Positions 25,601 through 40,600 of a DNA stretch of 64,000 nt are shown here, piece by piece (position 1 is the first letter of the stretch; the number at the start of each line of letters is the position of its first letter). A program made the position numbers and the translations under genes. Under the pieces are notes generated by a model, which ran no database searches, was not told the DNA's origin, and was given only the letters and a program-made list of their open reading frames with translations. Origin of the DNA: Psettodes erumei. Taxonomy: Eukaryota; Chordata; Actinopteri; Pleuronectiformes; Psettodidae. The DNA is taken from assembly GCA_016785225.1 (NCBI GenBank), contig JAFBJZ010000951.1, forward strand, positions 2,002,501 through 2,066,500, written 5' to 3'.

Positions 25601-28600
25601 CAATAACAAAACAGATTTAGCAAAAGCAACTTACATTACACTTTGTGGTCAGGTAGGGTTGCATGGTCATGGCATGTTTGACCATGAGCTGGGCCCTGAT
25701 CTTGCTGAACAAGTACAAGGTGGTTATACATGCCACGAGCCGTGTGGAGTTTACACCTTTGTTCTCTACAAAGGAGAGAGAAAATGAAAAAAAATATATC
25801 CAAATGTCACCTCTGATGCACACAGATGCTTTTTGAGTATAAATACATGTGTTTTGTTTCTATCAAACCTACTACAAGTAACTGATTGACTGAGTAACTG
25901 AAATAGACAGTGATTTAAAATAAAATAAAATACTGCAATATGACAGTTTAAGTTGGTGTAGGACGATAAACTTCCATACCTGCAAGAGACTCCTCGTATT
26001 TGAGGATATGTTCTACCAGATTGTCAACTAGCTGAACACAGGCTTTTTTGGCTGGTTTATATGATGCCTCCTCTTCAGACTTGAGCAGCTAGGGAAAGAG
26101 AGATGATGTTGGTTTAAAAAAAAAAAAAGACTTTAAACATTGATATATTCCACACCACGTGAAGTCCTGACAAAAAAAAATCAAATACATACATTTTGAA
26201 GAAGTTGTTCAAACCAGTCATAGCCGGTGTCTCGACATGCTGCAACCTGAAGGAATCAGACGTGAGATTAAACTTCACCATAAAAGTGGGTAAGGGTTGA
26301 CGAGATGCCTTTTTTCAGTTCACAACATTTATTTGAGTTACGGCAAACTGATAAGTGAGTTAAATTTACCACATCAGTGATGTTCAGGATCTTTCTGGTC
26401 ATGGTCTCTTTGTCATGGGCTGGAGTTGGAGTAAACCACAACTTCTGGAATGTCTCATTCACCAATTTCTAAAGAGGGACACAAGTTTGCATGTAAGTGG
26501 TTTCGACCTATACTTTTTCTTTTTTTTTTTTTTTTTTTAAACAAAGTTTTTGAAGTACGGGTCTTGTCTTAAAAAGCGGCATTGGAAATAAATGAACGAT
26601 AAAAGAAAGGAGGTCATATCATAGCTCATATCTGATCCATACCTTAATGCCTTCTTCATCATTGACTCTGCGGATCATCCTCACACACATCTCAGTAATC
26701 TTACTGAAGGTCGGCTGTTCCAGACAGATGTCTCTGAGGATCTTGATCACCCGTTTTCTTACGCTGATACCAGTGTCCTGTGCACCAAAAGCAATGCAGT
26801 TCGTAAAGGTTTTGCAATGTTCTGCAAGCGGCACATCACAAACAAGGCTCTTGTTTTCATTACCACTGCCTGGGAGGTTACAACTTCACTTGTGTCTTTT
26901 TGTATGTCAGTTGTTCAGTTTTATGTGGACCTTTTTCCTTTTAAGGTCTCGACAGACGTGTAAGATTGTTTGGACTTGACAGGTATATGCACATTAGTAA
27001 CATCATGGAGTGCAGTAGCGTTTATCCGACAATAGGTGGCAGTATAAGACTGTAATGAAGAGTGAACTTCTCATGAACCCTCCTGAACATTTCCATGACA
27101 ACAGGCACAACAATTTTAATGCGTTCAATACTAAAATGCTAAGTACAAACAATAAGTACAAGGCCTCTTTGTTGGACTGCATTTCAATATCGTTATCTTA
27201 ATTTCAAAAGCTGTCATAATAATCTCTGTTAATCTAAGACTGCTTCCTGCTTTTGAACTGAATCCAGTTTTTTTAATTAATCGACCAAGAATCGGGTAGT
27301 TGTTTGAGAAGCACTGAACTGACACGTATATCGAGAGATCAACATTTTGATGACACGCCACACTATAACATCACTGCAAACAAGGCTTCTCCAGTGACGG
27401 CCACAGCTTTGTTTTGTGAGTACGTAATTATAAGCACACTTCATATGGGGACAGTAAGACCTTCCAACGCAATGTGTCAAGAAGGTGTCTGACTGAGCAA
27501 CCTACCAGTATCCTCTCTATGAGCATGTCATAGTACTGTTCAGTGAGCTGGGGTCTGCTGAGGACGAATTTGCCGAGCAGCTCGACAGCTGCCTCTCTCA
27601 CACTGGTGGAGTTGTCCATCAAACGACCGTGAACGCCACGCTGCATGTCGGACTGTAGGCGAGGGAAAGGAGTGTCAGTGTTTTCAGCACGGGGAAAGAA
27701 ATCTTGCATAGACAGCAGAATAGCATGGGATGAGGCATGGCAAATTGTCTTTACAAAGACATGTCGTCACACACCCTTGCCAGAATGCTGGGGTCCACAG
27801 CCACAACCTCGGACAGACATTTCATGGCTTTGGTCCTTACAGCGATGGCACTTTCCCCAAGGACACGCAAGATCTGTTAAAGAAAAAAACAAACATATTA
27901 TACAAACTGATCTTCTTTCAGTTAAACAAAGACAAACCAGAGACCAAAGACACTTGCGGTAAGAATTTTCACATCTTACCTGTGTTAAATAAATATCAAA
28001 GCTCTGGGCGAACGGCCTCATGGAGGCCAAATAACGCACAATCAGACAGGAGTCCTCATAGTCCACAGTGTCAGAGTTCATTCTGTAAGAGAAGGACGAA
28101 GAGTGTTGTTGTAGGCTTATACAGTCATACAACTGGCAGTGAGACCGACAGGCAACTGTGACACAAAAAAAAGAAGCAGCAGCAGACAGGACATTATCAA
28201 ATAAGTTTCTGTTGTATGAGAGATGCGTATTACTTCGCCGAGACATTCACACATCCTTACTTCAGTGTCGTGAAATGAGCCGGCGTGGTCTTGATGACGT
28301 TGCGCAGGAACTTCTTGCGCTTCTCAGCACGCTGCATGATTTCACCGGTGCTCTCCAACTCCTTGGCATGTTGTGGTCCGTCCGACGAGTCCTCGTCCTT
28401 GGGGTTCTGGTTCCGCATGGACTTCTCAGCCTCTGTGGTGGCGTCACGGAACCACTGGGCAATGTAGAACTTTCTGGCAAACTAGAGGACAATGAGGCTC
28501 TCAGTATAGCAGATATAGATGATTCAAAGTATAAAACTATGCCTTTAGAGTAAGAAATCAAGAAAACAATAATTTCATCAACACAGTTAATGATGTGTAT

Positions 28601-31600
28601 GCCAGTATTGTTATTTGTGCCCTTTATGCAGCCTTCTAATTAAAAAAAGACAATGGGAGTACTGTATTGTTGAGTAATTTAAACAGACTACAACATCAAT
28701 TTATGATTAACAATTTCAAATGGATGTTTTTCCAGTTTTATTCAGTGGCTGCCACCTATTCAAAGGTGCTTCCATATAAGAAATAGCTTAGTGAATGAAA
28801 AGCCAACATGACACTCTTAACATGTAAAGCTCCAACAGTGTTTCAAGTCCCTACTGCACTGTCAGTCTAATGTAAACCCACCACCAGTGAGGCATCTGTC
28901 TCAGCGTTCTCTTCCAAGTAGTCCAGTAGAGCCTTCTGCAGCTGCTGGGTCTCATCGTTACCTGTAGACTACAGAAAGAAAAAAAAAGGCATTCACACCA
29001 ATCCATTGTAAGGAAAAAGGACACAAATGGAGGAAGCAAGAAAAGAGCTAAATCAGCCTGCATTTTCAGCTTGTTTTACTTTCATTATTTTGGTTACTAT
29101 AGATATAAACTTATAAAATACAAAGTTATTCTCCTACCTGTTGTAGAATACGATCAATTGATCTCTGGTCCATTCTGCTGGTGACTGCATCCTTCCTCAG
29201 CCGGGCAGCCACTGTGCCAAGGTAGTCTAAAGATGCTACTCTCAGAGCCATCTCTGTCTGCTTATTACTGAACTGATGCACCTGATGGGAGCGGAGGCAG
29301 AAAGAACACAAGAAGAGACGTCAGCAGGATATACATCGTTTGTGATGTTTATGCTTCACTTGAGACTGAGATTCGCTCTGATTTGCACGCTAAAAGAAAA
29401 TAAAAGAACCCTTGCTATCCTTGTATTAGTGCTCTAAGATTAATTAACTTCTAATCTACTGTATCTGTGAGTGTTTAAACGCTACTCCCGCAATTCAAAA
29501 AGATGATAAACAGTAAATGTCTGAGCAAGGAACTACAACATCAGTCTTGCAGGCAGAGGATGTTGCAACCTCTGAAGTCCACGTCCCAGTGTAGAGGGTT
29601 CCCTTTTGTTGAAGGGTCATATATCTGTCCACTACTATTAATCTGGACTATCTATGCTCGTAAACACTTAAAACACAGATAGGAGCATTTCCAGTTGAAA
29701 GAAAGGGCTCTGTCATACTAACCAGTAGTCTACCGAGCAGACTGAGCAGCAGCTCTGCAGCAGGCCATTCTGGTTTGTTTACTGTCGAGAGCAGGTCCTG
29801 GACAAAGTTCTCAAACAATGGCCGGTAATCTTCTTCTCCTTGCTTGCTGCCACATCTGAGGGAGGGGAAAGAAGAAGAAAGCGGCAGAGGAGGAGAGAGG
29901 AGGGGTTGTCATGGGGAAATAACCGTAACAAAAGGAAAGCATAATGAGAAAGAATTATTGGTGGTAATGAGGGGCTAAGGGCCAAGAAACAGCCAAAATA
30001 TTACGACAGAAAATTAAAATTTGTTTGGCTTGACAAGCTGGCAGTCTCTTTCCTGTTTCCTAGAAAAGGCAGCAGGGCACGTGACAGGTAACAATGGTCC
30101 AAAAGAGAGTAAGTAATAGCTCTTCAGAAGCCTTTTTGAATTAATCTCCATTGCATGATTGTTAATAAACACTTGCAACTGCAACTTAATTAGCAAAAAG
30201 TAAAAAGCCTATTTCAAGGCAATACAGAATGGAAAGGTAATTACTTTTTGAGGAAGACTGAGAGGAAGTTTTGTGCTGTTCTCATTGCCGTCTCATACGA
30301 GTTGGTTATCAGCACATCTTGATCCACCTGAAAGAAGAAAAAGGACGAGTGAGCAGGCAATATTCCAAATGTGTTTGTATTCGTATTCGTAGTTTATCTG
30401 CTGTTTTGTGGGTCGGCTAGCTCCTCTACCTTGCTGTCGTACTCTTCAAAAGTGTCCTTGTCACTGGGGAGGTGGACCACGCACTGGATCAGCTGCAGCA
30501 CCAGAGCCGTCACCATTTGGATGTACATCGGCTCTCCATCCTGGTCTGAGCTGTTCAGCCTAAGAACACAAGAGGTCAGGAGACATGGTAAGTTACTATC
30601 ATGGGCATTACCCAAGGAAAGAGCTGGTCCTGATTGGCAGGAAAAGTACTCTCAATGGGAAATAATACACCTCTGCCTCAAGTATTATTTTGCTACACTC
30701 AAGCGTCTCATTACCTGAAATTCCTGAGGGACCGTTTGCTGGTGGGCAGCCTGGCCAGAGAAGTAAAGATCTCCTCCAAGATCAGCTGCCGATGCTTCTC
30801 GTAACGTGAGAACACCTGGAGACAGGAACGAATAAGGCGATTCGTCTCCAGCTTCACAGCATTGTAGAAGCAGCAAAAACACAAATGGACGTATACAAAT
30901 AACATTTCTGAGAGACAAAAAAAAGACTTACCGCTGTGACTAGTTTAATGGCACACAGCTGCAGCTCACTGACATTCTCCACAAAGAACGGAGTGATTCC
31001 CATAGAAGAAACCTGGAAAAACAGAGAGAGCATAGCAGGATTCATCGTCTGGTTTGCGACGCTGTTTTTGACTCGGTGAAGTAAAAACTGGAATCTAATG
31101 TGTAATGTAGTAATGCTTAGTTTTTACCTGGAGGATGGTTGTGTCCGTAAGTAGTTGGATCTCAAGGAGCTCAGAAATGTTGCTGACAATGTCACACACT
31201 TTGTTGTACAGCATGACAATCACGCGTTGCTTGTGCGTGGAGCATTTCGCGCGCTTTGCCTTGGAGCTCAACATGCCGCCTAGATGGACAAGAGTAACCC
31301 TGTTAATGGCTTTTCTCACAGCATTTTTTCCGTCATGCACCAAAAATTTTATATCCTACCAAACATTCTCCATTTGTGTTAATGAAAAATTCACTTGAAT
31401 TAAACTCCCCTTGAGTTCCCAGGACATTATCGTACATCATCAAAGCTAACATTACATAAATGTAAATCAGGTTTTCATTTTGGTCGTTCTACAAATGAAC
31501 CCCCTCCTAAAATGTAAAGAATGACAGCCCACAGGGATTATTCACAGAAGGCCCAATGGCCAACTCCGACACCCAGTTGGTGCCCAAAATGTATATAACC

Positions 31601-34600
31601 AAAGCACCGTCCTCACCTCCATGTGGGTCCACCCTGTAGACTGGGTCATACTGTGGATACAGTGTGTTCTGGAGATGGAACTTGGTGTATTGTAGCACCC
31701 GCTCTATGACGTCCTCTATGTAGACGGCCTTCGGCATGTGCGCTGAGGTCATGATGTTGAGAGCTGTCAGACAGGCGTCTGCCGACTTTGTGACTCTCTC
31801 CATGATCAGGTCTCTCCAGAGTCTCTCCTCGTCTTCGGCATCGTGGTCCTGAGGTTCAAAAGGAGAAAAGTGTGAGCGCATTTTACAGAGCTGTTTTCTA
31901 TGCGCTCTGGCAGAGAGACGACAGACAGAGGGAGGAAGGGAGCTCACATGGTTCATCAAGGTGGAGAGCTTGGACCCATCCTGGATATTCTTTTCCAGTA
32001 TGTTCAGCAGCTTCACCAGCTTGTCTGATGGGATCTACAACAACAGAGACCATTATTTAGACCTACATCTGCAGCAGCATCACGCTGCTACAACAGCCCA
32101 CCCAAAAGCATTTGCAGTACACTAGCATACTGTACAGTACCCTGCTGGAGATGCCCATGGCCTTAATCTTGGCGGACTCGCTGCCCAGCTCATTCAACTG
32201 GTGTTTACCAAGCAGCAGTTCCTGAGGTATCTCATCATCATCTGCTGCTGGAAAACACAAAACACATAACACAGAGTCACAAGCAAATAAAGCGAGGCTG
32301 ATCTATCTGGGCTTACAAAAATGGACCACAGTGGCAGGAAACCTTTCAGCGCTGATATTTACCCATGGCAGTGAAATCCACATCCTCCAGATTCTCCAGG
32401 ATGTTGTCAATGCTCGCTAAGAACCTCTTGAATGTGGACGAGTCCATCAGCTCTTCTTGAGTCAGCTTGGGTTCATATGCTTTCCGTTTCTTCTGCTTCT
32501 CCTTCATCTTCATTTTTCTGGCAACTAAGTTGAAAATTTTCCACTTAAATTTTCTTTTTTTCCCCATTGTGTGTGCTAGATACCAAACCGTCTAGACATG
32601 AATGCATTTAATGTTTTCCAGTCTGCGATAGCATACGTGATAGAATACCATATATTTATTTATTGCTTGGCGATTACTCCCCAGTCTAATGTAAAATTAG
32701 ACAGACATACTTTCACTCATACTGGGTGGCGGTGACTCTTCCTCGGAAGAATCTCGGTAGCGGCTGCCTGAGCCTCGTCGGCTGTCCCGGTGCCCGCTTT
32801 TCCGATGATCCCCTGAACCCCGGCGCTCCCTTTCTTCAAACTCCCAGGACCTGTCCTTATCTCGGCGCTGTCGCTTCCTTGCAGCTGTATCGAATAAAAA
32901 TAAAGGCCCAACCCTTTACAAGAGCAAAACGGTGTCGAAAAACTAAAATTGAAACAGAAAAATGTTGATCGTAGGTTCGGGATCGTCACATTTTAACAAC
33001 ATTTCCAAATAGTAATGGCGAGAACTGATAAGAGAAATCGAACAATTTGACTCACACTCTCCGTTTGTGTCAAAGTCTTCATCTGAGCTGACCTCGGCAT
33101 ATTTGGGCCTCTCATTCACAGTGCTGCGTTTCCTCTTGTTCATCTTTACTCTTTCACATAGGGGCATGGTTGACTCAATCTCTGCCAGCAGCTCTGGAGG
33201 CAGCTCCTTTAGAACTGCTGGGTCCATACCACCTAAAATTTGACAGTGACATTTTCATGTTATTAACCAAAAGCAGATTTTTTTTTCCCTTTCGGTACAT
33301 AGAGAACCCAATGCAGACAGAGCGCTCTTACTTTTGCCCGACTTTCCTGAGGAGATCCTGTTCTTTCCAGACTTGCTGTGCCGGATGATCCTCTGGATCT
33401 GGTCAATGGAGAGCTTTTTCAGAACCACTACAGGCTTGGGCCTCTTCTCAAAGTCCTTCACCAAACCCAGCCGCTCCAGTTTAACCTTGGGCTGGCCCCA
33501 CACTTGACCTTCAGTTGAACCACTGCTATCTTTATCGCGTTTGATCTGAGGGGGGAAAAACAGTCCAAACTTGAGTAAAACTCACCTTTTCACATATTTT
33601 ATGAGCTGTGTTTACAGAAAAGAAAATCAATTTATATAACGTATCTAATGGTTCACACCGACATGAGATTAGTGATTCTAATGTTAGTTACCAGTATAGT
33701 TCTCACAACCAAGACTTAAAGGAACACTCAGCCGTTTTCCAACATCATCTCCATGACTTAAATTGCTGCTGAAACAGTATCATGCCAAAGTTTGTGTCTG
33801 AGTGCACACCTAACATAAAAAAAAGATGCAGCGCACACAGAAAACAACAGCTACACTAACCAGTTCTTTCACCTGTTACTGGCATGGCTTTCTGTTGGTT
33901 TACCAATGAGTTAGAAGCACTGGCTTAAGGTAGGCGGCCTGGTATAAATAATCAAGGCTCAAGAGCAGTGCAGCATGCTGACTGACCGACATACAGCCCG
34001 ATGGCTTGCTGCACAATGCTGCAGATTTGTTCTGCTTAAGGCACCGACTGACAGGTAAAGCTGAGCTACGTCAACATTTCTCTGTGACAAAATACTAATA
34101 ATAATAATATATACAACGTGCTATTATTATTGAAAATCCCCCCAGCAAAGGAAAGCAAAGGTATTCTGACTTCCAAGTAAAGTGATTTAGAGACATTCCG
34201 CTGAATGACAGTTCCTTCACTTCACAAGTCATTTCAACATGAATCAGAAGGAACCTGTGGATACAGTCCATTATGATGTGTTACATAAAGTTGATGGCTG
34301 ACATATATTGCCAATTTTAAAATATATTTCCAACACTGCTTAGTCCTACTGAGAAGAATAAAGTGCAGCTCTCATAACAAAAGACAATAACGATACAGAT
34401 ACTCTACGTTACTCAGGATCTAGCTCAGTCTTCCTGACCTATTCCAGCGGCCTCGTGACCAATCGGCTGGACATCTCTTTCCTCCAGAGACTGCACAGCT
34501 GGTTTAGGCCTGCTAGGACAACTCCTCAGCATTTCTACTACAACTTTAACTACAAGTTACCTGCAGCACAGCATGCATCTCCTGACAGTTTGTTGATAAA

Positions 34601-37600
34601 TTAAAGCGACTGCCCAGGGAACACTGTTTTCATTTTTTTGGCTACATGATACTGAATGGGTACTTCCGGTAGACTATCACCCGTATGCAACATCTGAAAA
34701 ACAGCAGTGGAGCATTTCTTTAAAGCACTTGCTTTTGTGTACAAATTAGAATTACAACTTCATTTAAACAAAAATATATATATACTTTTAGCAGATGATG
34801 TTGGTTAATGTGTTAAATATTACGACTAATTCCTGGAAAAACAAGGCTTTTATGGAAAATCAAAAACGAAAAAGAGTGGCGGTGGTATGATTTGGATTTG
34901 TGAGAAAGCAGGCAGTGACAGTTGAATGATTGGTAGATGAGTAGGTATTTTGTTTGGGTCGGTCCAGATCACCTTAGGGATCTGGAAGTTCTTCAGTGCG
35001 CCACTATGCCCTCCCAGAAGCTGAGCAGGGAAGGAATCTGGAAGTTTAGCACCAGAAACGGATGAGGCTGGTTTGGAACCATCTTGCCTATTGCTGCTCC
35101 GACCAGGCTCTCCCGTGGAAGAAGCCCGGAAGCCAGACCTATCTCGGTCACTTCGGCAGCGAGAGTCAGGGGAGCGTCGGTCTCGACCACCAGTCTCGCT
35201 CCGATGCCTCCTATCTCTGTCAGATTCTCGGTCCCTGTCTCGTCCGTGTTCTCCTCGGTTCGACGACTTTGGCATCTCTCCCCGTCTGTCCGAGGACTTC
35301 TCATCGTGTCGGTGTTTTGATGAATCCCGACCTTCTCTCCTGCCGTCGTGTTTATCAACCCTGTTCTTGATGACCTCCGGCCGTCCGTCGGGTTTCAACC
35401 GCAAAGCTGTGTCAGAACCCTCCACTGCGGCCGGCCCACTAGCTGGTTCTTCAGGCCAGCGTTGGGCCTCAAGGGCTGGAATAGGGGCAGCCAGGCAGGG
35501 GTCGAGCTGGCCGTCAGCTCGGCCTGCCTGCTGGAGGTCGATGCTCACCATGAGGGGAGGGCGGCTGGCACCGTTCCCGGCTGCGGTGGCCTCTTGCGGC
35601 GTCAGTTTGCCAGCATTGCCCCCTCCTGTCGATCCACTGCCTGGGGCACCTGTGGGGCCACCTGGTCCCCCCGCGCCCGGCTCCAGGGGAAAAGAGTCCT
35701 GTTTTCTCTTCTTTAGTGGCTTGTCTGTACAGACAAAAACACAAAAATGAAACTTCATACTTGAGAAAATGTCACAATTTCACAACAATTTAATTTGTAC
35801 CCATACAGTAATGTTGGGAAATACCCTACACACCTTTATCCTGCACCTCCTTGGAGCACTTCTCACTAGCCGCTTCTCGTTCTATCCTTTCGATTTCAGC
35901 GAGGGCATCCAGCTCTGCCTCGTCGTAAGGGGAACTGGGAGGCTGGAGGCCACTGGCGCCGCCTGCTTGCTGAGAGAGCTGCTGTTGTTGCAGGCGGGCT
36001 CCTACATTTTGCTGGAGAACAGGCACCTGCTGAAAGCCCAGTTCTGCCTCCATGTTGTCCGAGTTCTGGTCCATGCCTGGCACAACATCACCTTACATAT
36101 TGAAAAAAACAAAACAAGGGTTAGAGGATTACTTTACAAAGGGCTGATGGCTTACAGTACTCCAAGGGCTCTGGCGGATGGGATTTATTATTTTTTTTGT
36201 ACTTAAAAGATGTGAGCGCAGTGGAAGTTTATTAAGTAGCTGTGAAAGTGATTCATTTTGAAAATGGAGGTGTCAAAAACTGCATAACAAAAATTTGGGA
36301 TCCAGCGAAGACTGAGCTGGTACAAGCTCCTCACTTACCTGGTGGATCGGACTCATTTGACTTGACCCTCGACAGTTTGAGGGTGAGTTTTGTCGAGTCC
36401 TTGTTTGGAGAGCTAACAATGTCGTACATGTCCTTCTCCTCTTTCACCGCTGGGGTTTTCTTCCTTTGCTGGTGCTGCTGCTTCTGGTCAGGTCCTCCCT
36501 CCCTTGGCGAGGGCACATAGGGAGGTGGTGACTGCAGAATCAGTGGGGGGCGAGAGCCCGCTGTGAGGGAGCAAAACAAAACAGCAGAAAGTTATCCTTC
36601 AAATGCACGTAAAAATAAAAGGGCACATACCTGTCTACGAGAGGCATTCCACTCTAATATTGTGCGATGCAATGTACCAAGGGGGCCACGAAGACTGAAA
36701 TGAAAATCTGTGTCCTTGTATCACTTTTGAGGAGGTGGCCTCAAACCATTCTGCTACTATGAAATTCAAATTATGAATACTTCGGCACCGGAGGCGGCTT
36801 CTCCCTAAATGCAAAAAATGCAGGCAGGATGTGTGCAGTTTAGTTCCTCCTTTCCTCCTCCAGTGGCCTTACGTTTGGGCGTTCCATCACTCCCTGCTGG
36901 GGAACAACCCGACTGTTGGGACCTCAGTGGGAAAGAAGGATTCCTCATGGTGGAGTCACCCTCCTGGACGACACATAGACAAGACAGACATAAGTTACTG
37001 GGCGTGGACTTTACATTGAACTCTCAAACAAAGGCGTGTTCTATATAAATTCTTGGCACAGCTTAAAAGAATTCTCATCCAACTATCACAAATAAAGCTT
37101 CACATACTGACTCTAGTGTATGGGTACGTCTCCATTATAATTACATGACTAATGAGGACTTGGGAATATAAAATAGATACTGTCCCAAAACGCAGGAAAA
37201 TAATGTTAACGTTGAATTATTTAGCATGTGTTTTGTACGTTTATGCCAATGTTTTCTCGACATAACTTTCACTTTCTCCTGGGTATGATTCCTAAGTTGG
37301 AAAATAACATTAATGACAATCCCCCTCAAATCCAGTGTCAATCTGTAAAATTACTCTTTAGGAATACCAATGGAAAATACACCCGAGCCCATTTAAGATC
37401 AAATTATAAGAACACAAACAGAACTACAAACACACAAATATACCTACAGTCATATGTGGCCCGACAGGTTTTATTCCGACCCGTGATGGGTTAAGATTAC
37501 ATAACCGCTGCTAAAGTATCGCTTTTCCTCTCTTCCTCAAGCCTTGATCATTTTGTAAAATCCTGCACCTGAATCCTTCCTAAACCTGTTTGCACAGCCT

Positions 37601-40600
37601 ATTGTACAACATATTTATCATTTTAGCAGGATTTTCCATGTTATTCCTGATAGGAAAGTTCTTTGGCAGGTGTTTGCGATCTGAAAACAACGTCACATGC
37701 ATGCTTTCAATAGCTGTTTAGATAAAATGTCTCATGTCTCTTGGCTCATCTTACAAATCTCACTAACCTTAAGCAAAAGATTAAACCTGTTTGTTTCACA
37801 CATTTTTGCCTTGGTTGGAAAGTAAAGTTATATATCATATTCATGGCAGACTGTCACTTTTACCTCACTGCCCAGTCGGTGTACAATGTTAAGGTAGTCC
37901 TCAGTGCCGTGTCTGTCTGAGTGGTGGTTGGCAGCATTGGCCATCTGCCCTGATACTTTGCCCTCATGGATATTTCGTATGCCACCGGGAACCATGGGAC
38001 TTGCCACAGACACTGGCAGATAAAAAGAGGAGGAGGTCATATTAGTGTGATAATCTTAAACATTGCTTAACATGACAGAAACTGGTGATAAAATAAAGCA
38101 GATAAGTATTTACTGGACCATGGATCAGATCTTATAAGAAATGTTTTTGGTTCAACTGCTGAAATGGGGCATCGGTTCTTCAAGGAGTCCCACAGAGAGT
38201 TCATGAGACGCGGGAAAACGTAAGTGAACGATAAGAACAACACAGAAAACACAGAAAATGTAACAACACTGACTGCATACACGGAGAACATTACTTTGAC
38301 ACATATATGACTACATGGTTGAAACAAAACCATCTCTCCTGTCGGTGGTCAGATATTTTACCAGTGAACTGGGGGTGAATAATTTCACCACAGCAGACAC
38401 TCTAAATGCAAAGCATCAACATTTCAGCCAATTACATTTAATGAAAGGAGCCACAACCGACAGTTGTTAGAAAATGAATTGTGCAATCTATTCATGTCTG
38501 GAGGGCTTGGGTTTTCCAGCCCAAAATGCTGCCCATCGCGTTAAGCCATAACATATGATCCTTTAAAATTTCAATTATTGATGTTAAAAGTAACACTTAA
38601 TATAAGAGTAAATTTCAAAAAGTGAAATTCACAAGATAATAAAAAATTGAATTACAAAACTCCAACGCACAAATACAACAGATATAAAATTATGAAAAAT
38701 GAAATTCAAAGATACATAAACACTCTGCTTGTCAAACCTGAGATGTACTCTGCTGCACTTTCTTTTTACAAATCTGCCAAATTATACAATGACAATAAGT
38801 TAGCACTGACTGATAAGGGCCCAACTGGCCACCAGGGCTAAAATCATGAAACTATCACTCTGGCCTTAAATCCTCTTATTTACTATTAAATGATTTGACT
38901 TATTTTTTATGTTCCCTATTTTAATTCTTACTTAATGGGTATTCCGTTCTTCCCCTCCCTGTTTTGAAGTTCATAACACTCATTTGTTTAATATTAGAAT
39001 TCAGAATTAGGCCTTGCATACATTTTTCCTGCCATTTTAAATTGTGTTACTTTCATAAAACATTCAGGCAATCCCAGATTCGACATCTGAAACAAATTGG
39101 ACACAAATATCGCTGGTAATGACAAAAAACTCACCAATTACAGCTATGAAGGAATGAAATCACTCAAGATAGATACTGTTAAGCAAACGTAGGAAGGCTT
39201 AAGTTTGTCTCCGAAACAGTTCACAAAACCACAATGATCGTGTGCAACAAACAGCACAACACCAGCAAGAAGAGTGCAATTAAAGGAAGTAGTTAAGAGC
39301 TTAGTTTTTTTTTTAAATGGCCATGTGGCAATTTTTCACACTGCACTTGTACTTTCCTTTTTGAATAACGTGAAGCTGATCTACGTTCGGTGACAGAGAG
39401 GAAAACTCCAATTCACAACTTTGAAGTAAGAACCTGTCAATTTGTATCAAAGGGCAGATCTGCATGTCAACCTCAACCACATGTACCTCGCATGCATATC
39501 TGATAATGTGCTGATGCCTTTCAGCGACACATACAGTTCATGTACATCAGTTAGGTGCATGCCTAAATGCACACAGGAAAAAAAGCATGGATTTTTAGGC
39601 CTCTGCCCCCACATGCATGCAACGAACACACATACACGCTCACCTTGTTGTATCTGCTGGTGTTGGTTATAGCTGGGTGGTTGTTGGTGGGGATACTGCT
39701 GTATGTAGCCAGTGGCAGGGCTTTGGGGAGTGTAGGGACTGGGTACTGGACTGTTCTGCTGGCCCATATACCGGCTACTGGACCCCGTCTGGGGTGCCAC
39801 AAACCGGCTGTGCAAAGTGAAGGAGAAATAGATACGCAATTAGAAACGTGTTGTATGATTAACAGATTTATATTATCTAACTTAAAGACAACATTTTTGT
39901 AATGTCTTTCAGTTGTTTTATGGTACTACATACAGAATATTCACAACAAAGCATCAGTGACACTAGATAATAATACCACATATTTTGAAGTAAATGGAAT
40001 ATGCAAATTAAAAAAAACCCCACAGAAGACAACATGTAAATAACAAATAATGGGTTACTATTTCAATGTTATGATACATTTGAGTCTTCCCGGTCATGCA
40101 GCTTGACCCACCTTGATGGACTTGGAGAAATCGCAGCCGGCTGGAAGTTTGCAGACTGGGCAGGGCTATGCATGGAATTCTGGGTCATCTTGAATGTTGG
40201 TACCATTGGTTGCTGCATAACATCTTTTCAGAGGGAAATACATTAGATCTGTTAATAAATACCCACGGGAAGCTTGTCCACATGATTGTATTCTTCCCCA
40301 TTGTAATGTGCAACAGGTATGCATCTCCATACTTTTCTCCCTGAAGATGCCAGGGTTCCTGGCCAGCATGGTCTGCAGCAAGAGTGGTGCATCTCCCTCT
40401 GGCTCATCGCTACCCAGGTTGTCCTTCAGCTCTCTGAAAGCATGCACAAAGAATTGGTTCAGTCAGATTATAGAGAAGCTGGGGGAAGCTAAGTGGGTGA
40501 CATAATTAATAAGTGGCAGTAGCATTCATTGACCATTACTTTGCATGCATGTATGTCAAGATACACATGACTGATTTTTATTGATATGTAGCCTACAGCT

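Noticed and set aside
34850..34972. Continuation of the nipbl exon 10 frame for about 40 codons past its donor
   Set aside because: The homologous junction IPK/IKRDKD and the GT donor at 34972 place the exon end at 34973; the extra residues have no homology and end in a chance stop.
35073..35750. Open frame of 225 codons on the plus strand, opposite nipbl exon 10
   Set aside because: It is the GC-rich antisense of a verified coding exon, has no splice context or homology, and its Ser/Pro/Arg-rich sequence follows from the codons on the other strand.
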